A stretch of 64,000 nucleotides of DNA from Caballeronia sp. SL2Y3 (lineage in GTDB: Bacteria > Pseudomonadota > Gammaproteobacteria > Burkholderiales > Burkholderiaceae): NCBI RefSeq assembly GCF_022879575.1, contig NZ_CP084262.1, positions 124,001 through 188,000 of the forward strand. Direction: 5' to 3'. The position numbers and the translations under genes are program-made. Every line of letters starts with the position of its first letter. The first letter of the stretch is position 1. Shown here one piece after another: positions 53,097-61,912 of the stretch. The notes beneath the pieces are model-generated. The model searched no databases, was not told where the DNA came from, and was given only the letters and a program-made list of their open reading frames with translations.

Positions 53097-53513
53097 GGTT
53101 TCCACCGTTTGGCTAACGAAGCATTGAATGGAGACACGGGGGTGCAACAAAAGTTATAGCACATGGACCCGGAACCGCGACCCTCGCTTGCCCCTAGGGC
53201 GCGTTAAGTTGTGCTGTGAATGCCATGCGCGTGTCGCGGTTCGTTTTTCTCCGCGATGAATTACATCGTAAGGCTTCCCATCAGTGCGTTACAGTGATTT
53301 CTTGGAGAAGTCGGACTGTCCGTCCTAGACTTGGACGGGGAACGCTTTCTCAAACGCCTCTGCGCGTGAATGTCCTGTCCGCGTCGTGTCATTGGTGGTC
53401 GTATGTTGTCGTAGCGGCACTGTTTGCGATCCGGCGCGCTAATAAGTCGATGATCCCGCCAACAGTGGCTAGCCGTGCGTCACGCTCCGCGGCAAGCCGC
53501 GAGGAGGCACGAA
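53097..53513. other. Divergent intergenic region, about 420 bases
   Basis: The region holds promoters for the lipoprotein and the AI-2E-family gene. It contains several AT-richer stretches and no recognisable coding remnant, operator dyad or RNA gene. The GAGGAGG at 53501-53507 is the ribosome site of the following gene. Confidence 0.45.
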
Positions 53514-54614
53514 ATGCTAACGCCCGTTACCGAACGCACGCTCTCGCGCGAGCTGCTCGATGTCCTGATTCGCGCCGGTCTCATCGCCGTTCTAGCCGTC
53601 TTCTGCTTTCGCGTCTTCGTGCCGTTCCTCAACCTGATGGTCTGGGCGCTCATCCTCGCGGTCACGCTGTATCCGCTACAGGTGAAACTTCGCGGCCCTC
53701 TCGCGGGCAGAAACGGCCTCATCGCGTCGCTCATCATTCTCGTCGCGTTCGCTGTGATTCTGGTGCCGACGTACCTGCTCGGCGTCGCGATAGCGAATTC
53801 GATGGAACACGCCATGTCCGTCATCAGGAGCGGCACGCTGCAAATTCCGCCACCGGCGGAATCGGTGGCCGCGTGGCCGCTCGTGGGCCGGCATGTCTAC
53901 GACTTCTGGGCGCAGGCGTCCACGGATATCACCGTTCTCGCGCAAAAGTTCACGCCTCAACTGAAGCAAGCGGGTCTCGCGGTGCTCGGCACGATTACGG
54001 GTCTCGGCGCGGGACTCGTCGTGTTCTTCCTGGCTTTGATCGTCGCCGGAATCTTCATGGCTCACGGCGAGAAGGGCTATCAAAGCGCAGTGTTGATCGC
54101 ATCGCGGATTTCGGGACCGGAGAACGGACGACAGATCGCCGATCTGTCCACGGCGACAATCCGTGCCGTCGCGCAGGGCGTGGTCGGCATCGCGTTCATT
54201 CAGATGTTGTTGATCGGCATCGCATTCATCGTGATGGACATTCCCGGCGCCGGTCTGCTCGCGCTGGCCGTGCTGCTCATCGGCATCATGCAGCTTCCCG
54301 CGACCTTCATCACACTGCCGGTCATCGTTTATGTGATGCTGACTCAGGGCTTCAGCGCGGCGACGATTGCTTTCGCGGTCTATGTCTTCATAGCGGGCCT
54401 CGCCGACAACGTGCTCAAGCCCTTGCTGCTGGGCCGCGGCGTGGCGGTGCCGATGCCCGTGGTGCTGATCGGCGCGCTGGGCGGCATGGTGACGGGCGGG
54501 GTGATCGGACTCTTTATCGGCCCGGTCATGCTCGCAGTGGCTTACAAGCTCTTCTGGCGTTGGGTGAAGGAGCAGCCTGAACGCGAGCCGATCGTGCAAA
54601 AGGAAAAGGTTTGA
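53514..54614 (+). CDS. AI-2E-family (PerM/YhhT) transporter
   Basis: The 366-residue inner-membrane protein has about eight helices in the AI-2E/PerM pattern: two N-terminal pairs, a large extracytoplasmic region at about residues 100-150, and the late conserved LADNVLKPLLLGRG and GLFIGPVMLAVAYKLFWRW. The substrate varies in this family, so autoinducer export should not be assumed. GAGGAGG six bases before ATG 53514 fixes the start. Its last bases abut a thiolase remnant. Confidence 0.9.
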   Translation: MLTPVTERTLSRELLDVLIRAGLIAVLAVFCFRVFVPFLNLMVWALILAVTLYPLQVKLRGPLAGRNGLIASLIILVAFAVILVPTYLLGVAIANSMEHAMSVIRSGTLQIPPPAESVAAWPLVGRHVYDFWAQASTDITVLAQKFTPQLKQAGLAVLGTITGLGAGLVVFFLALIVAGIFMAHGEKGYQSAVLIASRISGPENGRQIADLSTATIRAVAQGVVGIAFIQMLLIGIAFIVMDIPGAGLLALAVLLIGIMQLPATFITLPVIVYVMLTQGFSAATIAFAVYVFIAGLADNVLKPLLLGRGVAVPMPVVLIGALGGMVTGGVIGLFIGPVMLAVAYKLFWRWVKEQPEREPIVQKEKV

Positions 54615-54754
54615 CCGGCGCAGTCATCACCGTCAAGGCCGTTCAGGAACTGCAGCGCATCAACGGACGCTACGCGCTCGTGACCATGTGCATCGGCGGC
54701 GGGCAGGGCATCGCGAGTGTCTTGGCTGAGCGCCAAGCGCGGCACACATCCTGA
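54614..54754 (+). pseudogene. Thiolase 3' remnant
   Basis: The frame from 54614 reads TGAVITVKAVQELQRINGRY, then ALVTMCIGGGQGIASVLAER and a stop at 54752-54754. This is the C-terminal end of an acetyl-CoA acetyltransferase or 3-ketoacyl-CoA thiolase, including the CIGGGQG motif with its active-site Cys. No start codon or upstream thiolase sequence exists; the preceding bases belong to the AI-2E-family gene. It is a fragment left by deletion or rearrangement at the gene end. Confidence 0.87.
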
Positions 54755-54877
54755 GACGAAGGCAGCGCGCGAACATTCGGTGTATCGTCGATGCTGCCGG
54801 CGCGGCTCGAACTGATCGTCCGGCCCGCTGCGGCAGACATCGGCGGCCGACTCACGCCCCCTTCCACAGGAACGATC

Positions 54878-55711
54878 ATGTGCCGCTGGCTCGCCTATTC
54901 GGGCAACCCGCTTCAGCTCGAAACCGTGCTCTTCAACGCGAAGCATTCGCTGATCGACCAGAGCCTGCATGCCCGGCTCGGCCAAACCACCACCAACGGC
55001 GACGGCTTCGGAATCGGATGGTACGGACATCCGACCGACATTCCGTTTCGCTATCGTTGCATTCAGCCGGCGTGGAGCGATCGCAACCTGCGCGAAGCCG
55101 CGCGCGCCATCCACGCGCCGCTGTTCGTCGCGCACGTGCGCGCGGCGACCGGCACGCCGTCGCAGGAAACGAACTGTCATCCCTTCCGTTACGGCCGGTG
55201 GCTCTTCGTGCATAACGGCCTCGTGCGCAACTATCCGGTGTTGCGCCGCGATCTGATGGTGGCGGTCGCGCCCGAACTGTTCCCGTCGATCGAAGGATCG
55301 ACCGATTCGGAAGTGCTGTTCTTCCTCGCGCTGACGTTCGGGCTGGCGCATGCGCCTGTGACCGCGCTCAAGCGGATGGTGGCATTCGTCGAGGACACCG
55401 CGCGCCGCCATGCCGTGGCGGACCCGCTGAACATGACGGTCTGCGCGACCGACGGCGAGCAAATCGTGGCAGTCCGCTATTCGAGCGAAAGACAGTCGCG
55501 CTCGCTCTTTCACAACACGTCGTTCCGCCACTTGCACGAGTTGTATCCCGACGATCCGCGCATCGCGATGGCCGGAGAGGATGCGTTTTTGGTCGTGTCC
55601 GAGCCGCTCGCCGATCTACCCGGCTGGTGGCAGGAGATTCCGGAAAGCACCGTGGTCGTCGCGCAGGGCGGCGAAGTCGAGCAGTTTCCGTTCGAGCCGC
55701 AAGCGGCTTGA
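54878..55711 (+). CDS. Class II glutamine amidotransferase (YafJ/EgtC type)
   Basis: The 277-residue protein starts MCRWLAYSG, so Cys2 becomes the N-terminal nucleophile after methionine removal, as in class II amidotransferases. GQTTTNGDGFGIGWYG, AHVRAATGTPSQETNCHPF and FVHNGLVRNY are the conserved fold motifs. Relatives include YafJ and the ergothioneine enzyme EgtC, but no ergothioneine gene is near. The start at 54878 is fixed by the catalytic Cys; an earlier in-frame ATG would block it. Confidence 0.9.
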   Translation: MCRWLAYSGNPLQLETVLFNAKHSLIDQSLHARLGQTTTNGDGFGIGWYGHPTDIPFRYRCIQPAWSDRNLREAARAIHAPLFVAHVRAATGTPSQETNCHPFRYGRWLFVHNGLVRNYPVLRRDLMVAVAPELFPSIEGSTDSEVLFFLALTFGLAHAPVTALKRMVAFVEDTARRHAVADPLNMTVCATDGEQIVAVRYSSERQSRSLFHNTSFRHLHELYPDDPRIAMAGEDAFLVVSEPLADLPGWWQEIPESTVVVAQGGEVEQFPFEPQAA

Positions 55712-56045
55712 GTCGTGCGTCCGGACGCGCGGTTTAACGTCTGATCACTGCGCAGCGCGGGCGTAATTGTCGGGCTTTCCTTCGTGCATCCGCGATGCTT
55801 GCATTCGATTAAAGCGGCCCGCCTCAGGCACGATCACCAGACGTATTCGACTTAACTGCGTTCGACTTGATCGGCGGCGCGCTTGTGCTGTCGATCGCAT
55901 TGCGCCCAGTTCGACTCCGGCCTCGCGTTTCGTCGCGCCGACCGCCGGCCCGCGCGAATCCGCATGATGACTGGCGCCACGCGCCTCGCATCTTGGGCAC
56001 GCGCCATGCTCCCTGCCTCAGCCTCAACATCTAAAGCGAAGCGGC
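55712..56045. other. Intergenic region, about 330 bases
   Basis: Several antisense open frames cross this stretch, but they continue through the next gene and are shadows. I see no RNA gene, repeat or coding remnant. No clear promoter could be assigned. Confidence 0.4.
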
Positions 56046-56606
56046 ATGAACATCGTCTGTGTGGCTTGGGGGTCGTTGCTATGGAACCTGAAAGGGTTCC
56101 CCATCGACGGGGAATGGCGCGAGGGCGGTCCGCTGCTTCCGCTCGAGTTCGCGCGCCATTCGGACGGCGAGATCGTGAGCCTCGTCGTCCTCGAATCAGG
56201 ACCCCTGCAACCCACGTTCTGGGCGCGGGTCGCTCTCGACTCGCTCGACGCCGCGCGTGAAGCGTTACGCGCGCGCGAGGATGTACGCGCCAATGTCGTC
56301 GATTGGATCGGGAGCATTCCCGCGCCTCACGGCATGACGTATCCGCAGTCGCATGCCATCGCGTCATGGCTCGAACGCAACGGCGCGGACGCCGTGGTCT
56401 GGACCGCGCTGCCGCCCAAATCGCGCGAGCGCAACGGTCGCATGCCGAGTGTCGATGAAGCGGTGACCTATCTCCGATCGCTCGGCGGAGATGAACGCGA
56501 CCGCGCCGAAGCCTATGTCCGGCAATCGCCCGCCGGCATTCGGACGCCGTTTCGCGAGCGCTTCGAGGACGTGTTCGGCTGGACGCCGACAAGCGCCGAT
56601 AGCTGA
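56046..56606 (+). CDS. Hypothetical protein, possible gamma-glutamylcyclotransferase fold
   Basis: The 186-residue cytoplasmic protein begins with MNIVCVAWGSLLWNLKGFPI, where WGSL could correspond to the YGSL substrate-binding motif of gamma-glutamylcyclotransferase-like proteins; GPLLPLEFARHS follows as in that group. Glu and Arg residues are spread through the middle and no signal peptide is present. The family call is tentative. The C-terminal half (MPSVDEAVTYLRSLGGDERD) looks helical. Confidence 0.65.
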   Translation: MNIVCVAWGSLLWNLKGFPIDGEWREGGPLLPLEFARHSDGEIVSLVVLESGPLQPTFWARVALDSLDAAREALRAREDVRANVVDWIGSIPAPHGMTYPQSHAIASWLERNGADAVVWTALPPKSRERNGRMPSVDEAVTYLRSLGGDERDRAEAYVRQSPAGIRTPFRERFEDVFGWTPTSADS

Positions 56607-56649
56607 AGCGCGCGAGAATGGCCGACTGCCGCGCTGCGCTCATTCACCG

Positions 56650-57162
56650 ATGCCGCTCAATCCCGATTCCCCTCTGACTCGCCTCATGCTCGCGCCGGTC
56701 CGCTCGGGCCATGTCGTCTGGATCGGCCTGCGCGCCGCGCGGCGCGCGCCGCTCTTGGAAGTGCGCTCGGTTCACGCATCGACAGACAAGGGGCTCGAAG
56801 GCGATCACTACAGCCGCACGCGCGGCAACCGGCAAGTCACGCTGATCGCAGCCGAAAGTCTGCGCGCCATCGCCAGTCATCTCGGGCGCGAGCATGTCTC
56901 GCCACTCGACCTTCGTCGCAACATCGTCACCGAGGGCATCAACCTCAGCGCGCTGAAGAACCGGCAGATCCGCATCGGCAGCGCGGTTCTTCTCGTGACG
57001 GGCGAATGTCATCCCTGTTCGAGGATGGAAGAAACGTTCGGCGTCGGCGGATACAACGCCGTGCGGGGCTTCGGAGGCGTCACGGCGCGCGTCGTCGAAG
57101 AAGGCATCATCGAGACGGGCAGTGCGGTCGAGCCGGTCGGTGTTCTGGCCGGCGCATCGTGA
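56650..57162 (+). CDS. MOSC-domain protein
   Basis: The 170-residue protein is a MOSC domain. The conserved Cys that can bind molybdenum cofactor sulfur is in GECHPCSRME, and RNIVTEGINLSAL and DKGLEGDHY are family motifs. Stand-alone MOSC proteins such as YiiM handle N-hydroxylated compounds with molybdenum cofactor; the partner is not encoded here. It begins 43 bases after the preceding hypothetical gene and may share its transcript. Confidence 0.88.
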   Translation: MPLNPDSPLTRLMLAPVRSGHVVWIGLRAARRAPLLEVRSVHASTDKGLEGDHYSRTRGNRQVTLIAAESLRAIASHLGREHVSPLDLRRNIVTEGINLSALKNRQIRIGSAVLLVTGECHPCSRMEETFGVGGYNAVRGFGGVTARVVEEGIIETGSAVEPVGVLAGAS

Positions 57163-57535
57163 GTCAACCGGCTCGGTGCTGGTGCATGAAAGGCCCGGCA
57201 ATCATGCAGAGATCGCCGGACCGGTGAGAAAGCGCACCGCCTCCGAGCGCGTCGACGTGTTCGTGCGCAAGAGGCCGCCCCGGTCATTGCGTATGCGTTC
57301 GACATCGCATCTTGCCCGACTCCGGTATCCGGACACCTGCGTTGCAAGGTACGTGGCACCAGTGCAACAATGCATTGCATCCGCCGCTCTTCCGTCAAGA
57401 TGCCGGCGTCCGTAATCTCCCCACATCGCGTTGCGCACTTCGTCGTACCAGCCGCCACTCACGGTAGCGGCTGTCATATTGGCGCCGGAGAATGATTGCC
57501 GGCTCATGCTCTATAACGTCAAAAAGGAACCGACC
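57163..57535. other. Intergenic region, about 370 bases
   Basis: A minus-strand open frame at 57202-57507 has coding-like length but no family resemblance, an excess of rare residue runs and no ribosome site, so it was not called. The AAAAAGGAA at 57521-57529 is the ribosome site of the haloperoxidase gene. No RNA gene or clear operator was seen. Confidence 0.4.
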
Positions 57536-58372
57536 ATGCCGTACGTCACAACGAAAGACAACGTCGAAATCTTCTACAAGGACTGGGGTCCGAAGGATGC
57601 GCAGCCGATCGTCTTCCATCACGGCTGGCCGTTGTCTTCCGACGACTGGGACGCGCAGATGCTCTTCTTCGTGCAAAAGGGTTATCGCGTGATCGCTCAT
57701 GACCGGCGCGGTCATGGCCGCTCGACGCAGGTGTCGGACGGGCACGACATGGACCACTACGCGGCGGACGCCTTTGCCGTCGTCGAGGCGCTCGACGTGC
57801 GCAACGCGGTGCATATCGGCCATTCGACGGGCGGCGGCGAAGTGGCGCGGTACGTGGCGAAGCACGGCGAACCGGCGGGGCGCGTGGCCAAGGCCGTGCT
57901 CGTCAGCGCCGTGCCGCCGCTCATGCTGAAGACCGAAGCGAATCCCGAAGGTCTGCCGCTCGACGTGTTCGACGGCTTTCGCACGGCGCTCGCCGAGAAC
58001 CGCGCGCAGTTTTTCGTCGATGTTCCCGCGGGCCCGTTCTACGGATTCAATCGTCCGGGCGCGACCGCGCATCAGGGCGTGATCCAGAACTGGTGGCGCC
58101 AGGGCATGATGGGTAGCGCCAAGGCGCACTACGACGGCATCAAGGCGTTCTCCGAGACGGACCAGACGGAAGACCTGCGCGCCATCTCCGTGCCGACGCT
58201 CGTGCTGCACGGCGAAGACGATCAGATCGTGCCCATCGCCGATGCCGCGCTCAAGTCGATCAAGCTGCTCAAGAACGGCACGCTGAAGACGTATCCCGGC
58301 TTCTCGCACGGCATGTTGACGGTCAACGCGGAAACGCTCAACGCCGACCTTCTCGCGTTCATCCAGTCCTAA
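57536..58372 (+). CDS. Cofactor-free haloperoxidase-type alpha/beta hydrolase
   Basis: The 278-residue protein closely fits non-heme chloroperoxidases. It has the nucleophile Ser in GHSTGGGEVARYVAKHG, Asp in LHGEDDQIVPI, His in FSHGMLTVN and the FHHGWPLSSDDWD oxyanion region. These enzymes are perhydrolases or esterases whose halogenation arises from peracid formation. The frame is open upstream, but ATG at 57536 follows AAAAAGGAA. Its neighbours do not suggest a substrate. Confidence 0.93.
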   Translation: MPYVTTKDNVEIFYKDWGPKDAQPIVFHHGWPLSSDDWDAQMLFFVQKGYRVIAHDRRGHGRSTQVSDGHDMDHYAADAFAVVEALDVRNAVHIGHSTGGGEVARYVAKHGEPAGRVAKAVLVSAVPPLMLKTEANPEGLPLDVFDGFRTALAENRAQFFVDVPAGPFYGFNRPGATAHQGVIQNWWRQGMMGSAKAHYDGIKAFSETDQTEDLRAISVPTLVLHGEDDQIVPIADAALKSIKLLKNGTLKTYPGFSHGMLTVNAETLNADLLAFIQS

Positions 58373-58786
58373 GCGACGGATGTAGCCGACAGATGTAATC
58401 GACCCATGCCGGGCTTGCGCAAGCAGGCCCGCGCTGGACGCGGCGGCGCGCGGCTCGGTAACAGGGTTGCGGCTGCCGCGTTCGTCATTCAGGCACCCCT
58501 TCGCGCCTTCGTGTCTCGGCCGCATAATCCGCCAAATAAAATCCCGAGCTCGCGACAGGCTGCGCCGCTCCTGCTTAAGCACGCGCTCATCCATTTCCGC
58601 TGCCGCGTCCCCCCTATTTACGGGTGGGCGACGCAGAACCGTATCAGCGTATCGTTGTATCGGTTCGCGCATAACGGCGGCGCCCGCTCCGGCGAGCGAG
58701 CGTCAGCCTTCGGCCGAGGCAACGCGTGCGGCAGACGCCTGCCAGGTCCGGACGCGGCACTTCCTCGAAAAGATAATGGAGACATC
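58373..58786. other. Intergenic region, about 410 bases, with a C-tract/G-tract motif
   Basis: No gene is supported here. The notable element is at 58609-58628: a C-run, TATTTACG, then GGTGGG, similar to the inverted repeat at 61264-61286. It lies about 170 bases upstream of the acyl-CoA synthetase start and could be a promoter-proximal operator. Confidence 0.4.
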
Positions 58787-60476
58787 ATGAGCGGTACGAA
58801 TTCGGGAACTCTGGTTCATCGCTTTCTGCACTGGGAACAGGCGCAACCCGATGCGATCTATCTGACCGAACCGACGCCGGACGGACAGGTCGTCGACTAT
58901 ACGTGAAAGGACGTCGGCGACGAGGCCCGGCGCATGGCCGGCTGGCTGCGCTCGTTACAGTTGCCGCCAGGCAGCTCTATCTCCATCGTGGGGAAGAACA
59001 GCGCGCACTGGATCATCGCGGATCTGGATATCTGGCTCGCTGGGCACGTTTCGGTGCCGCTCTATCCCACGATCAGTCCCGATACCGCCCGATACGTCTT
59101 CGAGCATTGCAACGTGCGCGTGGTATTCGTCGGCAAGCTCGACGGCTTGACCGATGCATGGAACGCCATCGCCAAGGTCGTTCCTGCGAACGCGCGGCTC
59201 GTCGGGCTGCCGATGTCGCCGCCCACGCCCGAAGCGTCGTGGTGGAGCGATATCGTCGCCGACACCGCGCCGCTTGAAGACGTGCATCTGCCGTCGCCAG
59301 GCGAACTCGCGACGATCATCTACACCTCGGGCAGCACCGGGCGTCCGAAGGGCGTGATGCACAGCTTCGCCACCATCTTCGGTACGCCACGCGCGCGGGC
59401 GACTTCTGCGGCTACACGCCGGCCGAGCGCGTGCTCTCCTATCTGCCGCTCGCGCATACGGCCGAGCGTTCGTTCGTGGAGGCCAATTCGCTGTGCTACG
59501 GCTTTGGCGTGTTCTTCAACGACAGCCTCGCCACCTTCGTACAGGATTTACTGCGAGCGCGGCCCACGGTCTTCATCTCCATGCCGCGCCTTTGGACGAA
59601 GTCTTATCAGGGCATCTGCGCGAAGCTGTCGCCAGAGCAACAGGCGTTGCTGCATAAGGACACACCCGAAGCCGGCGCGCTCAAGCGCCAGATTCTGACC
59701 ATGCTCGGCCTGGACGCAACGCGGCTTGCGTTCACCGGCTCCGCGCCGCTGCCGGAGGAGATCACGAATTGGTACCGCGCGCTCGGGCTCGAACTACTGG
59801 ACGTCTACGGGATGACGGAAAACTTCTCGTATTCGCACTACAGCCGCCCGGGCCTGGTGCGCCTCGGGTATTCGGGTCAGGCGATGCCCGACGTCGAATG
59901 CAGGATCGCCGAGAACGGGGAGATCCTGTTGCAATCGCCCACGATGATGCTCGGGTACTATCGCCAGCCCGACCTGACCGCCGAGAGTTTCACGGAAGAC
60001 GGATTCTTCAAGACGGGCGATCGAGGCGAACTCGATGAGATCGGCCGCCTGAAGATAACGGGTCGCGTGAAGGAGATCTTCAAGACGAGCAAGGGCAAAT
60101 ACGTGGCGCCCGCGCCGATCGAAAACCGGCTGAGTCATCCGAAGGTGGAAGCCGTCTGCGTCACGGGGCCGGCGTTCGCGCAACCGTTCGCGCTCATGAT
60201 GCTGTCGGCGGCGGCGCAGGGTGAGCTCGACGCCCCCGCGACGCGCGAGGCGTTGCGGGCGGAACTGCGCGCGTTGCTTGAAAACGTGAATGCGACGCTG
60301 GAAGACCACGAGAAGATGGACTTCATCGTGGTCGTCAAGGATTCGTGGCGGATCGACAGCGGCCTGCTCACGCCGACGATGAAGATCAGGCGCGGCAGTC
60401 GACTTAGCGCGTGCCGGTACTGACCGGCATGGTGGCAAAGAGAGCCGATGCTGCCGCCCCTCGAAACGAGGGGTGA
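58787..60476 (+). pseudogene. Long-chain acyl-CoA synthetase, multiply disrupted
   Basis: ATG at 58787 begins an AMP-dependent synthetase. Codon 40 is TGA (58904-58906) where family members have Trp: VVDYT-stop-KDVGDEARRMAGWL. The frame then stays open through the P-loop YTSGSTGRPKG, but shifts near 59385 after HSFATIFG and resumes as GYTPAERVLSYLPLAHTAERS. Motifs LDVYGMTENFSYSH, GYYRQP, FKTGDRGELDEIGRL and FKTSKGKYVAPAPIE show the full core. A further shift near 60400 would replace the stop at 60421-60423 by a tail ending at 60476 (VPVLTGMVAKRADAAAPRNEG). At least a nonsense codon and one, probably two, deletions make it non-functional. Confidence 0.87.
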
Positions 60477-60500
60477 ACGCGCGCGCGGCTGCCTATAGTT

Positions 60501-60540
60501 GGAGCGGACGTGCCGCAGGTCGGAGCGGACGTGTCGCAGG
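60501..60540. repeat. Tandem 21-base direct repeat upstream of TetR gene
   Basis: GGAGCGGACGTG followed by C or T and CGCAGG occurs twice, at 60501-60519 and 60522-60540, a period of 21 bases, about two helical turns. It lies 41 bases upstream of the TetR-family start. Two sites on the same helix face fit cooperative binding by a regulator. It may also be a simple duplication. Confidence 0.45.
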
Positions 60541-60580
60541 CCGCAGCGCAAGAACGCGGCCGCCATCATCGGGGGCGGGG

Positions 60581-61231
60581 ATGCATCGAACGGATTGTCC
60601 AGGGACACTGGCCGGGCACGACTGCGTGGTCCGCGTGAAGCGGCCGCCGGGGCTACGCAAGGCGCCGCGCCAGGCGCGCTCCGTGGCGCTCGTCACGGCA
60701 TTGAAGGAGACCGGCCGCAGCATTCTGGAAAGCGAAGGGCGCGAAGCGCTGACGGCGCTGCGCGTGGCGGAAAGCCCGGGCGTCGCCATCAGTTCGCTCT
60801 ACGAATACTTTCCGACCATGGATTCGCTGATCGGCGCCGTGTTCGACGACTACCGCAGGGAATCGCGCGATGCACTGCTCGCGGCGATCGCGGCGTTGCC
60901 GGCAAGCGCGACGCTGTTCGACGGCATCCTGCTCACGCTGACGGTCGGGCTCGGCGTGCATCGCAAGAAGATGCTGCTCGATCCGGCCTGCAACGCGCGC
61001 TCGATTCACTACGACGAACTCGTGCGACTGGATCTCGTGAAGGCGGAGGATATCTGGCATCCGGGCGCGACGCCGACACGAAGGGCGCGCTTCGAGTCCG
61101 AAATCCGCGTGCGGGATGCGAAAAAGGCGCGGTTCATGGCGCTTCACACGTTACTGGCGCTGCCCCGCGCGATGGTGCTCGATTTGCTCGCACGAATGAT
61201 TCATGCGCTGCTTACGACCGCATCGCGGTAA
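60581..61231 (+). CDS. TetR-family regulator
   Basis: The protein of about 216 residues has a TetR HTH at about residues 35-85 (LTALRVAESPGVAISSLYEYFP, recognition helix SSLYEYF) and a divergent helical C-terminal ligand domain. The usual AERAGV is AESPGV here, a small deviation before the recognition helix. ATG at 60581 follows a GGGGCGGGG stretch; GTG at 60634 is an alternative start. It is next to the disrupted acyl-CoA synthetase gene and may have been its regulator. Confidence 0.82.
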   Translation: MHRTDCPGTLAGHDCVVRVKRPPGLRKAPRQARSVALVTALKETGRSILESEGREALTALRVAESPGVAISSLYEYFPTMDSLIGAVFDDYRRESRDALLAAIAALPASATLFDGILLTLTVGLGVHRKKMLLDPACNARSIHYDELVRLDLVKAEDIWHPGATPTRRARFESEIRVRDAKKARFMALHTLLALPRAMVLDLLARMIHALLTTASR

Positions 61232-61263
61232 GGCGCGGCCTTCCGTACCGCGCTGATCAGTCG

Positions 61264-61286
61264 CGCCCCCTATTCACGAGGGGGCG
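61264..61286. repeat. C/G-rich inverted repeat after TetR gene
   Basis: CGCCCCCT (61264-61271) pairs with AGGGGGCG (61279-61286) across ATTCACG. It could end transcription of the TetR gene, though no T-tract follows, or be an operator for the BON-domain gene. The core CCCCTATTCACG resembles 58612-58622 upstream of the acyl-CoA synthetase gene. Confidence 0.4.
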
Positions 61287-61449
61287 GGACAGCGGTCAAT
61301 GCGTCTATGCTTGCGGTGCAAACAGGATCGTAGGCGACGGCGTTTCGCTGTACGAATGAGTTCGCGTTCGACAGCGCGCGCGTTGCCGGTCCAGCGTTGA
61401 AGCACATCTGCCGCGCTTGCTTTGGCTGGCGCGGTCATTTCAGGGGAAC

Positions 61450-61809
61450 ATGGTGAAGCAATTGAAGATGTACTTCCTTCTCCCGGCCTTGTGCGCGACC
61501 CTCGCCCTGTCGCATGCCCACGCCGCGAGCGACGTTCCCGCGAGCGCCGAGGCCGCCTCCGCCCCTCGTCAGCAAGACAAGGCCGCTGATCGCGCACTGC
61601 GCAAGGACGTCATCCGCTCGCTCACTCGCACGAAGGGGCTCAACACTGCGCGCATCACGGTGCGCGTGAAGAACGGCGTCGTGATGCTGCAAGGGTCCGT
61701 TCCCAACCAGTCGGAGATCGACCTGGCGACACGCGCGGCGTGGAGCACGCCGGGCGTCGCGTCCGTCCGGAACAGCCTCACCATCCAAGGGCCGATGGGC
61801 AGCGAATAG
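61450..61809 (+). CDS. Periplasmic BON-domain protein
   Basis: The 119-residue protein has a signal peptide (about residues 1-26, ending AHA) and one BON domain (about 48-115): DVIRSLTRTKGLNTARITVR, then GVVMLQGSVPNQSEIDLATR and VRNSLTI. BON proteins such as OsmY bind membranes or phospholipid and often respond to osmotic stress. AGGGGA before ATG 61450 fixes the start. It is convergent with the tyrosinase gene. Confidence 0.88.
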   Translation: MVKQLKMYFLLPALCATLALSHAHAASDVPASAEAASAPRQQDKAADRALRKDVIRSLTRTKGLNTARITVRVKNGVVMLQGSVPNQSEIDLATRAAWSTPGVASVRNSLTIQGPMGSE

Positions 61810-61810
61810 G

Positions 61811-61842
61811 CTCGCGCGTTCGCGTGACGAAGAACGCGCGAG
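61811..61842 (+). terminator. Hairpin after the BON-domain gene
   Basis: CTCGCGCGTT (61811-61820) and AACGCGCGAG (61833-61842) form a perfect 10-base stem directly after the BON-gene stop. No T-run follows on the plus strand, so it is at most a partial terminator or a 3'-end protecting stem. Confidence 0.5.
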
Positions 61843-61844
61843 CA

Positions 61845-61873
61845 CAAAAAAGCCCGTCGCGACGCAACGGGCT
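61845..61873 (-). terminator. Rho-independent terminator of the tyrosinase gene
   Basis: Read on the minus strand, AGCCCGT (61873-61867) and ACGGGCT (61857-61851) form a GC stem followed at once by TTTTTT. It lies 40 bases after the tyrosinase stop, which is the classic form and position. The ACGGGCT unit recurs just upstream as a short triplicate (to about 61887). Confidence 0.87.
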
Positions 61874-61912
61874 ACGGGCTACGGGCTGTTCGCTTCGACG
61901 CCGGCAGCAGCT

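Noticed and set aside
57202..57507. Minus-strand frame of 101 codons in the gap before the haloperoxidase gene
   Set aside because: It has no ribosome site or family resemblance and overlaps the region where the haloperoxidase promoter must be. Kept as unassigned.
58904..58906. TGA read as an amino acid (selenocysteine or recoding) in the synthetase
   Set aside because: Family members have Trp here, there is no sign of a SECIS element just downstream, and the gene has further frameshifts.
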